Positions 7,702 through 16,341 of a stretch of DNA of 48,879 nt are shown here, one piece after another; within the stretch, counting starts at the first letter, position 1, and each line of letters begins with the position of its first letter. The notes beneath the pieces are model-generated. The model made no database searches. It was not told the origin of the DNA and saw only the letters and a program-made list of their open reading frames with translations. A program made the translations under genes and the position numbers. This stretch comes from Desulfovirgula sp. GTDB lineage: Bacteria > Bacillota > Desulfotomaculia > Desulfotomaculales > Desulfovirgulaceae. The stretch lies in the NCBI GenBank assembly GCA_020725525.1, contig DYEX01000015.1:1-48879 (forward strand), in the 5' to 3' direction.

Positions 7702-8748
7702 ATGAGAGTAAAACGTTTGCTGTTACTTTTCACAATCTTTAGCTTGTTGATTGGTTTGGTCGGCTGTAGCACATCGCAGAGTAAAAAAGAAGGTGAAGAA
7801 AAAAATAAAGATCAGGCGCAACAGATTGTTCTAAAGGCGGGCATTGGGTCCAGTTTGCAAAACAGCTCCCATGGAAAAGGATTGGTAAAATTTCAAGAAA
7901 TCGTTGAAAAAGAAAGTAACGGCAGGATTAGTTTGCAAATGTTTCCTGACGGCCAACTTGGCAACGATAAGTCCATGATGGAAGCGCTACAGATGGGCAC
8001 CCTGGATATTACCATTCCGTCTACAGCACCTATTGCCAACTTTACCAAATCCTTTATGGTTTTCGATCTTCCTTATCTATTCCCGAACGAAGAAGTAGCT
8101 GACAGGGTTTTAGACGGCCCGGCAGGACAAGAAATTTTAAAAACTCTGGAAGACGTGGGTATGGTAGGGTTAGCCTATTGGGAAAATGGTTTCCGGAATA
8201 TTACCAACAGCAAAAGACCCATTAACTCCATCGATGATTTGAAAGGGTTAAAAATTAGAACAATGCAAAATCCAATTCACCTGGAAACTTTTAAGGCCTG
8301 GGGAGCCAATCCCGTACCCATGCCCTTTAATGAAGTATTTACTGCCCTGGAACAGAAAGTTATTGATGGCCAGGAGAATCCTAATACCCTTATTTACGAT
8401 GCAGGATTTTATGAGGCGCAAAAGTATCTGACTTTATCCAGACATTTCTATACTCCTTTTGTATTCATGATCAGTAAAAAGACATGGGATAAGCTGTCTC
8501 CTGCTGATCAGGAGTTGCTTAAAAAAGCGGCTGTTGAAGCCGGAAAATATCAGAGACAGGTAAATCGGGAACTGAGCGAAAAGTATTTGGAAGAAATGAA
8601 AAAGAAAGGCATTGCAGTAAACGAACTCTCTGCCGAAGAGAAGCAAAAGTTTATCGAAAAGTCCAGGGCAATTTATGCGAAATTTGAAAACGAAATCGGA
8701 AAAGATCGACTCAAAAAAGTTTTAGACGAAATAGCGAAAGTACAGTAA
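7702..8748 (+). CDS. dctP: TRAP transporter substrate-binding lipoprotein DctP (system 1)
   Basis: A 348-residue extracytoplasmic receptor. The N terminus is a lipoprotein signal (basic MRVKR, hydrophobic core, LVGC lipobox with Cys at about residue 22), anchoring it outside the membrane. The DctP fold is recognised from LKIRTMQNPIH, which includes the conserved arginine that binds a carboxylate, and FTALEQKVIDGQENP. It captures an organic or sugar acid and delivers it to DctQ/DctM, coupled to an ion gradient. GGAGGAGG precedes the ATG. It is paralogous to the receptor at 11121-12149. Confidence 0.93.
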   Translation: MRVKRLLLLFTIFSLLIGLVGCSTSQSKKEGEEKNKDQAQQIVLKAGIGSSLQNSSHGKGLVKFQEIVEKESNGRISLQMFPDGQLGNDKSMMEALQMGTLDITIPSTAPIANFTKSFMVFDLPYLFPNEEVADRVLDGPAGQEILKTLEDVGMVGLAYWENGFRNITNSKRPINSIDDLKGLKIRTMQNPIHLETFKAWGANPVPMPFNEVFTALEQKVIDGQENPNTLIYDAGFYEAQKYLTLSRHFYTPFVFMISKKTWDKLSPADQELLKKAAVEAGKYQRQVNRELSEKYLEEMKKKGIAVNELSAEEKQKFIEKSRAIYAKFENEIGKDRLKKVLDEIAKVQ

Positions 8749-8771
8749 CAATCTGGCAAACTGATTGGTAA

Positions 8772-8814
8772 GGCTGGATCCAGGCTACGGATGTACCCCA
8801 GCCTGGATCCAGTC
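8772..8814 (+). other. Stable hairpin between dctP-1 and dctQ-1
   Basis: CTGGATCCAGGCT (8774-8786) pairs perfectly with AGCCTGGATCCAG (8800-8812), extended by a GU and a GC pair. No T-run follows, so it is better read as an mRNA stabiliser or processing site that lets the receptor be made in excess over the permease. System 2 has the same arrangement. Confidence 0.6.
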
Positions 8815-8880
8815 AAAAAGGTTAAGCAGATTTCTCACAGAGAGTTCGTCTTTTTGACATTATAGCCCGGAGGTGGGGAA

Positions 8881-9342
8881 ATGAAAAAATCAGGGCACTT
8901 GTTGGGAATCATAGTTAATTTTTTAACTGCAATAGCTTTGGCCAGTATAGTCGTACTGGTATTTATTAATGTTATTTTACGCTATTTCTTCAATAGCGGC
9001 CTTACCTGGAGCGAAGAAGTAGCAGTGAATCTCTTCGTCTGGGTGATCTTCCTTGGTGCTATCATGGCCGCCAGGGACGGGTTGCACATCAGAGTAGATG
9101 TATTTGTTAGTAGACTTCCAAAAGGCCTTCAAAAAATATTTTTGCTTCTTGCTAATTTTTTAGTGTTAATAGGATTGGCAGTACTTATGCACGGAGGAAT
9201 CAAAGTTGTCAAGGTAACTCACGCCAGCATTAGCCCGGCGACTGGTATTCCTTTTTCCTACATTACCATATCCCTTGTTGTTTCTGCTATAGGCATAGGG
9301 CTTATTACAATGTACCAGACCTATAAAACTTTGCAGCGGTAA
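8881..9342 (+). CDS. dctQ: TRAP transporter small permease DctQ (system 1)
   Basis: A 153-residue membrane protein with four hydrophobic segments, typical of the DctQ small subunit. Family signatures include the helix 2 region NVILRYFFNSGLTWSEEVA, VWVIFLGAIMAARDGLHI, and ATGIPFSYI near the C terminus. It partners DctM and stabilises the permease complex. GGAGG lies just upstream of ATG 8881. It aligns along its length with the second DctQ at 12216-12698. Confidence 0.9.
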   Translation: MKKSGHLLGIIVNFLTAIALASIVVLVFINVILRYFFNSGLTWSEEVAVNLFVWVIFLGAIMAARDGLHIRVDVFVSRLPKGLQKIFLLLANFLVLIGLAVLMHGGIKVVKVTHASISPATGIPFSYITISLVVSAIGIGLITMYQTYKTLQR

Positions 9343-9368
9343 GTCTGAGAAAAAGGGGGGCAGGTAGA

Positions 9369-10661
9369 ATGTCAGGAAATGAATTGATTCTTCTATTTTT
9401 AGGGGTATTATTTCTTCTGTTGTTTATTGGTGTACCCATAGCCTTTACGTTGCTGCTCGTAGCTGTAGCCTTGTTGATTGCCATCGGAAATTTCGATACG
9501 CAGTTAATAGCCCAATCTGTTATTTTTGGCGCAAATAGCTATACTTTGTTAGCGATACCCTTCTTCATTCTTGCAGGGGAAATAATGAGCTATGGTGGTA
9601 TATCACGCAGAATAGTAGATTTTGTTGCAAGTCTGGTTGGACATGTTAGAGGTGGCTTGGGGTACGTAGTAATTATAGCCAGTACCATATTTGCCGGTTT
9701 ATCGGGGTCAGCGGTCGCCGATGCTGCTGCTTTAGGAGCTATATTAATACCCATGATGGTCCAGATGGGATATGATAAGGCAACTTCCGTAGCTCTTGTC
9801 TGTGCCTCGGCAATTATTGCCCCTATCATTCCTCCCAGTATCCCCATGATTTTATTCGGAGTTGCGGGACAAGTATCCATTAGTCGCCTTTTCATGTCTG
9901 GAATTGTTCCAGGCCTCATTCTGGCTCTTTCTCTGATGACTATCTGGTATTTCATAGCCAGGAAAAACAACTATCCGGTTGGGCAGAAGGCTTCTCCAGA
10001 GCAAGTGCTTAAAGCTTTTAAAGGTGCCATATTCGCTCTGGTCATGCCTCTGATTATCGTCGGAGGCATTCGTTTTGGTATTTTCACGCCCACTGAGGCC
10101 GGTGCCATTGCCGTGGTATATGCTTTTATTATTTCTGTTTTAGTTTATAAGGAAATAAAGCTTAAGGAAATACCGCAAGTTCTAACGGCTGCAGCAAGGA
10201 CTACAGGACAGGTGTTACTGGTTGCCGCGACAGCAATGAGTGCCGCGTGGGTAATTACAACTGCCGGCCTTCCTCAAAAAATTGTTACAACATTATCCGG
10301 CCTGGCGGAAACAAAGCTAATGCTTTTATTAGTTATTAACGTATTTCTCCTGTTCCTGGGAATGATAATGGATATCACCCCTGCTATTCTGATTTTTGCT
10401 CCCATCTTGGTACCACTTATAAAGCAGGCCGGGATAGATCCCATTTATTTTGGACTGATTATGACGCTCAACCTCGTAATAGGTCTTATTACACCCCCGG
10501 TTGGTACTGTTCTTTATGTAGGCTGTGGTGTAGGAAAGATAAACATGGCAGAACTTGTTAAGAAGATCTTACCGTTTGTTATGGTTGAGTTTATTGTGCT
10601 GTTACTGTTGATTTTCTTCCCCCACCTGGTTATTACACCGCTGGGTTGGCTGGTAAAGTAA
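9369..10661 (+). CDS. dctM: TRAP transporter large permease DctM (system 1)
   Basis: A 430-residue, roughly twelve-helix transport subunit that forms the translocation path. Signatures seen are GVPIAFTL, LLAIPFFILAGEIM, FAGLSGSAVADAAALG, APIIPPSIPMI, FTPTEAGA and LNLVIGLITPPVG. Length is normal. The ATG follows GGGGGG with short spacing, 26 bases after dctQ. It closes the first transporter; a 459-bp gap with a new promoter follows. Confidence 0.93.
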   Translation: MSGNELILLFLGVLFLLLFIGVPIAFTLLLVAVALLIAIGNFDTQLIAQSVIFGANSYTLLAIPFFILAGEIMSYGGISRRIVDFVASLVGHVRGGLGYVVIIASTIFAGLSGSAVADAAALGAILIPMMVQMGYDKATSVALVCASAIIAPIIPPSIPMILFGVAGQVSISRLFMSGIVPGLILALSLMTIWYFIARKNNYPVGQKASPEQVLKAFKGAIFALVMPLIIVGGIRFGIFTPTEAGAIAVVYAFIISVLVYKEIKLKEIPQVLTAAARTTGQVLLVAATAMSAAWVITTAGLPQKIVTTLSGLAETKLMLLLVINVFLLFLGMIMDITPAILIFAPILVPLIKQAGIDPIYFGLIMTLNLVIGLITPPVGTVLYVGCGVGKINMAELVKKILPFVMVEFIVLLLLIFFPHLVITPLGWLVK

Positions 10662-10879
10662 CCGGGAAGGCAACAGACCCTGGTTGAGTACCTCATCGTA
10701 AGGTAACTGCGCGGGATATTCGTACTGGTCAGCTCCGATGAATTTGCTTACCCATTTGCCGGGTTTTCTGTGAATTGTGGTAGGAAGTTTAATTGGTAAT
10801 TATGGCCACCAGTAGCTGTAACTCCCAGGAAAGGGGGGGACCGACCCCATATGCCAGGTTGTTCCTTCTGAGCCGGTGA
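10662..10879 (+). other. Gene-free stretch after dctM-1
   Basis: I see no convincing gene, RNA or terminator here. It is the first part of the 459-bp gap before the second TRAP system; the remainder holds the repeated promoter block, the operator and a short dehydrogenase-like remnant. Confidence 0.4.
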
Positions 10880-10934
10880 TAAAAAGTTTTCAAGTTAATG
10901 AAAGTTTGAAGGAATTTTTAAACCCATGTCGAAA
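10880..10934 (+). repeat. Upstream promoter block, copy 2
   Basis: Aligns with 5477-5534: AAAAAGTTTT, AAGTTAATGAAAGTT, GAAGGAATTTTTAAA and ATGTCGAAA occur in the same order. It contains TGTCGAA, an exact Spo0A-box core. The distance from CGAAA to the following TTTCA operator part is the same (30 bases between) in both copies. Confidence 0.65.
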
Positions 10935-10949
10935 TGTTGTATTATGATG

Positions 10950-10970
10950 TGGTACACTGTTTCATATTGT
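10950..10970 (+). promoter_or_regulatory. Extended -10 and predicted IclR operator ahead of TRAP system 2
   Basis: TGGTACACT (10950-10958) is an extended -10-like element. It runs directly into TGTTTCATATTGT (10958-10970), the best match to the proposed operator, so bound regulator would block the start region. Confidence 0.55.
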
Positions 10971-11120
10971 AAAATTTACAGATGACGGCGAAGAAAGAAT
11001 GCGGCCTGGGAGAGGCATAATACTTCAAAAATTGACCCAGGGGAGGTGATGTAAAGGCAGCTATACGCCGGTCGATCTTTAAAAATTTGAAAAAGAAATA
11101 CCAGAAAACAGGAGGGTTAA

Positions 11121-12149
11121 ATGGTGAAGAAACATTTTAAACTGGTTTTGAGTTTAATTATTACTTTACTTTTTGCATTTTTCTTAAGTGGGTGTGGCAG
11201 CAACCAGGCTGCCGACGGCTCTAAAGGAAAGACTTATACCATTAAAGTAGCTAACTACTTCGCTGCCGACCACCCCCAAAACATTGCCTTGAAAGAAAAG
11301 TTCAAGCCCATGGTTGAGAAGGAATCCGGTGGCAGGATTAAAGTGGAAATATATGACAATTCCACGCTGGGTTCTGAGGAGCAGTTTATTGACGGCGTAA
11401 AGAACGGCAGCATTGAAATGGCTGTTCCTGGTATGCTGGTTGCCAAGGACATGCCGATCATCGGATTAACTGAAATGCCATATTTGTTCCGTGATTACGA
11501 GCATGCCCAAAAGGTCTTGAATGGCGAGCTGGGCAAGGAACTTACTGAAGGTATGGTGGAAAAAATGGGCATTCGTCCGCTGGCGTGGACTGCCAATGGG
11601 TTTAGAGTTGTTTCTTCCAGCAAGCCAATTAACAAGTTTGAAGATTTTAAAGGATTCAGGTTAAGGGTTCCCAATAACCCTCGTTTTCTGGAAATGGCTA
11701 AGGGTTTTGGTGCAAACCCCATACCGATGCCAATTTCAGAGGTATTTACTGCTTTAGAACAAAAAGTGATTGATGGACAAGAAAACCCCTATGCAACTCT
11801 GCGGGCTTCTGGTTTCTACGAAGTGCAAAAATACGTAGTAGATACCCGGCACATATTTTCTCCCAACCTATATGTTATTAACGAGAAATTCTACCAAAGT
11901 CTGGATCCCGAGCTGCAAAAAGTAATTGAAAAAGCTGCTATCGAATCTGCGAACTACGAATGGAAACTGCTGCAGGAGTCTGAAGAAAAAGATATCCAAT
12001 TCTTAAAGGAAAAAGGCCTGACTGTCGTATTTCCGGATGATACATTTAAACAAAAGCTGATCGAATCTCAGAAACCCGTACAAGAATGGTTCTACCGGAC
12101 CTACCCCGGTACCAAAGAACTGGCCGAAAAGATCATGGCTGTAAAGTAA
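11121..12149 (+). CDS. dctP: TRAP transporter substrate-binding lipoprotein DctP (system 2)
   Basis: A 342-residue receptor with a lipoprotein signal (basic MVKKHFK, hydrophobic core, LSGCGS lipobox). The ligand region reads FRLRVPNNPRF and the shared FTALEQKVIDGQENP is intact. It is clearly paralogous to the first receptor but differs around the binding arginine (LRVPNNP against IRTMQNP), so a different acid is likely. AGGAGGG precedes the ATG. It heads the operon that carries the LarA-like protein, the aldolase and the IclR regulator. Confidence 0.93.
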   Translation: MVKKHFKLVLSLIITLLFAFFLSGCGSNQAADGSKGKTYTIKVANYFAADHPQNIALKEKFKPMVEKESGGRIKVEIYDNSTLGSEEQFIDGVKNGSIEMAVPGMLVAKDMPIIGLTEMPYLFRDYEHAQKVLNGELGKELTEGMVEKMGIRPLAWTANGFRVVSSSKPINKFEDFKGFRLRVPNNPRFLEMAKGFGANPIPMPISEVFTALEQKVIDGQENPYATLRASGFYEVQKYVVDTRHIFSPNLYVINEKFYQSLDPELQKVIEKAAIESANYEWKLLQESEEKDIQFLKEKGLTVVFPDDTFKQKLIESQKPVQEWFYRTYPGTKELAEKIMAVK

Positions 12150-12165
12150 ACTTCCAGGTAAATGG

Positions 12166-12196
12166 TTGCTGCCTCCCGCTGGACGGGAGGCAGCAA
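12166..12196 (+). other. Stable hairpin between dctP-2 and dctQ-2
   Basis: TTGCTGCCTCCCG (12166-12178) pairs perfectly with CGGGAGGCAGCAA (12184-12196) around a five-base loop. No T-run follows. It occupies the same place as the hairpin of system 1 but has a different sequence. Confidence 0.6.
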
Positions 12197-12215
12197 AATT
12201 AGAAAGAGGTGGACT

Positions 12216-12698
12216 ATGATTGAGATCATTCAAAAAATAGGTCGTGGCGCTGAGAAGCTGGTGGAATATTTGCTGTTTGCATCTCTGGGCGGAATGGTTT
12301 TTCTGGTTTTCGTTAACGCAGTCTTAAGATACATTTTTAACGAAGGTTTTGCTCCCAGTGAGGAGTTAGCTCGTTATCTCTTTGTTTGGGCTGTTTTTTT
12401 CGGCGCAATCACTGCTTACAAAGATAACCAGCATATCGCCGTAGATTTAATCACTGCTCGCTTAAAGGGCCTGCCGAAAAAAATAACGGAATTAGCGGGA
12501 CATATGCTGGTGCTAGCCGCAGTAGGGGTTATGTTCAAGGGAGGATTAGAGTTTACGCAGCAATCTATCTCCTCCTTAGGGCCTGCTACAGGAATTCCCT
12601 TTTCGTTTATTACTTTTTCTTATGTTTTAGCCACAGTGTTCATTGGAGCAATGACTTTAGGAAAAATCGTTAATGTAATTCGCAAAGGTGGGGTATAA
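12216..12698 (+). CDS. dctQ: TRAP transporter small permease DctQ (system 2)
   Basis: A 160-residue membrane protein with four hydrophobic segments and DctQ signatures (NAVLRYIFNEGFAPSEELA, FVWAVFFGAITAYKDNQHI, PATGIPFSFI). The ATG at 12216 follows AAAGAGGTGG; the longer open frame starting inside the hairpin has no ribosome site. It stops one base before the preferred DctM start, so the two are probably translationally coupled. Confidence 0.9.
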   Translation: MIEIIQKIGRGAEKLVEYLLFASLGGMVFLVFVNAVLRYIFNEGFAPSEELARYLFVWAVFFGAITAYKDNQHIAVDLITARLKGLPKKITELAGHMLVLAAVGVMFKGGLEFTQQSISSLGPATGIPFSFITFSYVLATVFIGAMTLGKIVNVIRKGGV

Positions 12699-12699
12699 G

Positions 12700-13980
12700 T
12701 TGGCCTTAGGAATATTTTTTGCTAGCCTGTTTGCATTGTTAGCCTTAGGTATTCCTATTGCTGTTGTTCTAGTGCTTTGTGCAGTTGCTTTAATGTTGTT
12801 CCTGGGTAATTTTGATGCACAAATTATTGCTCAAAACATGGTTTACGGTGCCAATAGCTTTCCCCTGATGGCAATTCCCTTCTTTATGCTGGCCGGGGAA
12901 ATTATGGCATATGGATCCCTCTCACAAAAGATTGTCGACTTTGCCACGATGCTGGTCGGTCGTATCAGAGGAGGATTGGGTTATGTTGTTGTCCTGGCCA
13001 GTATATTATTTGCCGGGCTTTCCGGAAGTGCAGTGGCTGATACGGCTGCCCTGGGAAGCATCTTGGTACCCTTGATGGCCCGGGAAGGTTACCGCAGGGA
13101 TGTTTCAACTGCCTTGGTAGCCAGTTCGGGGATTATTGCTCCGATTATCCCGCCCAGTATCCCCATGATTATTTTTGGGGTTACGTCTGGAGTTTCAATC
13201 ACAAAATTGTTTATGTCTGGTATTATTCCCGGCTTAATTTTAGGTTTAGTACTCATGGTGACCTGGACTTTTCTGGCCAGGAAGGGCAATTATCCACGAG
13301 GGAAAAAATATAACCGGGCAGAAAGTTTAAAAGTTGTTAAAGAGTCCGTCTGGGCTCTATTAATGCCGATCATCATTGTAGGTGGAATCAGATTCGGCGT
13401 TTTTACACCCACTGAAGCTGGTGCCGTCGCGGTTGTTTATGCGTTAATTGTTTCCATGTTTATCTATCGGGATGTGAATCTGAAGGATTTAAAACCCATT
13501 TTTATAGCAGCAGCTAAGTCAACATCAGTGGTCATGTTTGTTGCTTCAGCGGCCATGGCGGTGGCCTGGCTGTTGACGGTAGCGCAAATTCCGAATCAAA
13601 TGGCTCAACTTTTCGGGGGCTTAACAGAAAACAAATTAGTATTCCTTATCGCTGTTAATGTATTCCTTTTATTCCTTGGCATGATCATGGATCTAACTCC
13701 TGCTATTCTAATTTTTACCCCCGTTTTAATGCCATTAGTAGCAAAAGCAGGTATCGACCCGGTTTATTTCGGATTAATCATGGTCTTTAACCTGTGTATA
13801 GGTTTGATTACTCCTCCTATTGGAACTGTTTTGTATGTAGGATGCGGTGTCGGTCAAATTAATTTCATGGATTTGACAAAAAAGATCTGGCCTTTCCTGA
13901 TTGCGGAAATAATTGTGTTGATTTTATTGATTCTCTTTCCAGATCTGGTAATGGTGCCACTGAGATGGTTTGCTAATTAG
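12700..13980 (+). CDS. dctM: TRAP transporter large permease DctM (system 2)
   Basis: A 426-residue transport subunit closely paralogous to the first DctM, with the same signatures (LMAIPFFMLAGEIMAYG, FAGLSGSAVADTAALG, APIIPPSIPMIIFG, FTPTEAGA, GLITPPIGTVLYVG). I prefer TTG 12700 as start, because AAAGGTGGGG lies about eight bases before it and the N terminus then matches system 1; GTG 12688 is the alternative. A LarA-superfamily gene follows 16 bases later. Confidence 0.9.
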   Translation: MALGIFFASLFALLALGIPIAVVLVLCAVALMLFLGNFDAQIIAQNMVYGANSFPLMAIPFFMLAGEIMAYGSLSQKIVDFATMLVGRIRGGLGYVVVLASILFAGLSGSAVADTAALGSILVPLMAREGYRRDVSTALVASSGIIAPIIPPSIPMIIFGVTSGVSITKLFMSGIIPGLILGLVLMVTWTFLARKGNYPRGKKYNRAESLKVVKESVWALLMPIIIVGGIRFGVFTPTEAGAVAVVYALIVSMFIYRDVNLKDLKPIFIAAAKSTSVVMFVASAAMAVAWLLTVAQIPNQMAQLFGGLTENKLVFLIAVNVFLLFLGMIMDLTPAILIFTPVLMPLVAKAGIDPVYFGLIMVFNLCIGLITPPIGTVLYVGCGVGQINFMDLTKKIWPFLIAEIIVLILLILFPDLVMVPLRWFAN

Positions 13981-13996
13981 GAGAGGTGTATGGGTA

Positions 13997-15289
13997 ATGC
14001 CGGTACTTGGTGATTTCTCTATGATAGAGCGAATTCTGGACGAAGTTGGGATACCGAAATTTGCCAAAGCCAGACAGAACTTACCAGCGCCTGTACTGGA
14101 TAATGTCGAGGAAGCTGTTTTGACCGAATTAAATCGAGAGAAGATAAAACGTCTGCTCACGCCGGGAATGAAAGTCGCAGTGGCGGTGGGGAGTCGTGGT
14201 ATTACAAACATTTCTAAAATCGTTAAAACAACCATTGATTTTCTTAAGAGCCAATTTATAGAGCCTTTTATTATACCGGCAATGGGTAGTCATGGTGGGG
14301 CTACTGCGGAGGGACAAAAACAAGTTCTGGCGGAATTTGGCATTACTGAACAGATGATGGGGGTTCCAATTCTGTCTTCAATGGAAGTTGAGAAAATTGG
14401 GGAAGCAAGCGGGATGCCGGTCTATGTTGATAAGTATGCGCTCACTGCCGACGGGGTGATTATCATTAACAGGATTAAGCCCCATACCGCCTTTCGGGGG
14501 GTTATTGAAAGCGGTATTATCAAAATGAGTGTTATTGGATTAGGAAAACAGAAGGGCGCAGAATCCTGCCACCAGTTGAGTATGAATCGTTTCGACCGGC
14601 ATTTGATCGCCATGAGCAAGGTTGTGTTTGAAAAGGTTAACGTACTATTTGGATTGGCTATCCTGGAAAATGCTTATGATCAGACTGCAGAAATTCACGC
14701 CATCCCTGTTCCAGAAATATTTGAGAATGAACCCCGGCTGTTAGAAAAAGCCAAAAGTCTAATACCCAAAGTACTGCTCAATCCCTTGGACGTTCTGATT
14801 GTTGATGAGATCGGTAAGGATATCAGCGGGGACGGTATGGATCCAAATGTAACCGGGCGATTTTCTACTAAATTTGCCCATGGGGAATTAGAGGTTGAGC
14901 GTATCGTCGTTTTGGGTCTTACTGAAAAAACCGAGGGAAATGCCAATGGCCTGGGTGCGGCAGATATTACCACTGAACGGGTATTTAACAATTTTAATAT
15001 GGCAAAAACATATATTAATGCTATAACCGCTGCTTTCCCGCCCACTGTGCGTATTCCAATGGTGATGCGTAACGATAACTATGCCATCAGGTGTGCGATA
15101 AAAACTTCATATTGTTTACAGCCCGAACGGATCCGGATTGTGAGGATTAAAAATACCCTTCATGTAGATGAGATTTATATCTCTGAAGGCCTTCTGCCTG
15201 AGGCTATGACCAACCCGCAAATAGAAATTCTAAGTAAACCGGAACCATTTAAGTTTGATAAGTTTGGTAACCTGCTTACAAAAATTTAG
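13997..15289 (+). CDS. LarA-superfamily (DUF2088) nickel-pincer-type racemase/epimerase-like protein
   Basis: A 430-residue protein resembling the lactate racemase LarA superfamily. The motif GSHGGATAEGQ and the segment IKPHTAFRGVIESGIIKM..IGLGKQKGA carry histidines and lysines placed like the LarA residues that hold the nickel-pincer nucleotide, though this subgroup differs from true LarA. Family knowledge: LarA homologues racemise or epimerise 2-hydroxyacids, including D-gluconate and malate. Here an epimerase for the transported sugar acid is a reasonable inference. No cofactor genes larB, larC or larE lie in the window. The start is ATG 13997, with GGAGAGGTG eight bases upstream; an earlier ATG at 13990 is out of frame. 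Confidence 0.75.
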   Translation: MPVLGDFSMIERILDEVGIPKFAKARQNLPAPVLDNVEEAVLTELNREKIKRLLTPGMKVAVAVGSRGITNISKIVKTTIDFLKSQFIEPFIIPAMGSHGGATAEGQKQVLAEFGITEQMMGVPILSSMEVEKIGEASGMPVYVDKYALTADGVIIINRIKPHTAFRGVIESGIIKMSVIGLGKQKGAESCHQLSMNRFDRHLIAMSKVVFEKVNVLFGLAILENAYDQTAEIHAIPVPEIFENEPRLLEKAKSLIPKVLLNPLDVLIVDEIGKDISGDGMDPNVTGRFSTKFAHGELEVERIVVLGLTEKTEGNANGLGAADITTERVFNNFNMAKTYINAITAAFPPTVRIPMVMRNDNYAIRCAIKTSYCLQPERIRIVRIKNTLHVDEIYISEGLLPEAMTNPQIEILSKPEPFKFDKFGNLLTKI

Positions 15290-15409
15290 GGTTTTCATTT
15301 ACATTGCCGGGTTTGGAGTCAGCTCCATGGTAGCAACAGGATAGCTTATATCTAATTCTGGCTCGAGTTTATTCTTCATTTGTTAATTTCAACCCAGGGG
15401 GGTCTATCA

Positions 15410-16324
15410 GTGACTGTAGCTAAATTCCGGGGAGTTATTCCGCCCATGTTGACAATCTTTAAGGAAGATGGCTCCTTTGACTGGGAAGGCAACAAAGCCT
15501 TGATTGAACACCTGCTCAGGGGTGGAGTTCACGGCATCTTTGTGCTGGGCAGCAGCGGCGAATTTTCTCACCTGAGCGTGGATGAAAGAAAGGAATTTGC
15601 CGAGTTTGCCGTGAATTATATAGCTGGCCGCGTACCTGTAATGGTGGGTACTGCCAGTTGCAACACCCGCGAAGTAGTAGAACTTACCCAACATGCCAGG
15701 GAAATTGGTGCCGATGGCGCAGTTATCGTTACTCCGTACTACTGGGGCTTATCTGAAGAAAACCTTTATCGTCACTACGCTACTGTGGCCGAGACGGTGG
15801 ATATTCCAATCATTCTCTATCACTTTCCCGACAATACCGGCCAAAGTCTTTCCCCTGCGCTGGTGGCCCGTTTGGCTAAAGACTTTTCCAACATTGTGGG
15901 GATCAAAGACACCGTTGACAGCATTGCCCATATCCGGGAACTGATTTTGCAAGTGAAAGCAGTCAGGCCTGAGTTCAGCGTACTGGCCGGTTATGATGAC
16001 CATCTGCTCAACACTCTCGCCATGGGCGGTGATGGAGCTATTCCCGGCACTGCCAACTTCGCTCCCCAGGTGACCGTCAATATTTACAATAACTTTGTAA
16101 GAGGAGACCTGGAGGAAAGTATCAATTGGCACCGCCAGCTATTAAAGCTTCCCCGGATCTATACCCTCGACAAACCTGCCATTGGCGTACTGAAAGAAGC
16201 CTGCAGGCTCTGTGGTGTACCGGTAGGGACCACTGTTAAGCAACCTGCGGGTCGTCCAGACGAAACTGTCCTGACAAACCTGAAAATCATGCTAGACGAA
16301 GCCGGTTTGCTTAGAATTTATTAG
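15410..16324 (+). CDS. DapA/NanA-superfamily aldolase, probable 2-keto-3-deoxy sugar acid aldolase
   Basis: A 304-residue class I aldolase or lyase of the dihydrodipicolinate synthase superfamily. GSSGEFSHLS corresponds to the GTTGE loop. The catalytic Tyr is in ILYHFPDNTG, and the Schiff-base Lys is in NIVGIKDTVDS. The C terminus lacks features that would fix it as lysine-pathway DapA. In this sugar-acid setting cleavage of a 2-keto-3-deoxy acid to pyruvate and an aldehyde is most likely. The start is GTG 15410 after GGGGGG; the frame opens earlier without a ribosome site. The preceding 120 bases hold no clear promoter. Confidence 0.85.
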   Translation: MTVAKFRGVIPPMLTIFKEDGSFDWEGNKALIEHLLRGGVHGIFVLGSSGEFSHLSVDERKEFAEFAVNYIAGRVPVMVGTASCNTREVVELTQHAREIGADGAVIVTPYYWGLSEENLYRHYATVAETVDIPIILYHFPDNTGQSLSPALVARLAKDFSNIVGIKDTVDSIAHIRELILQVKAVRPEFSVLAGYDDHLLNTLAMGGDGAIPGTANFAPQVTVNIYNNFVRGDLEESINWHRQLLKLPRIYTLDKPAIGVLKEACRLCGVPVGTTVKQPAGRPDETVLTNLKIMLDEAGLLRIY

Positions 16325-16341
16325 TTAATAGGGTGATAAGG

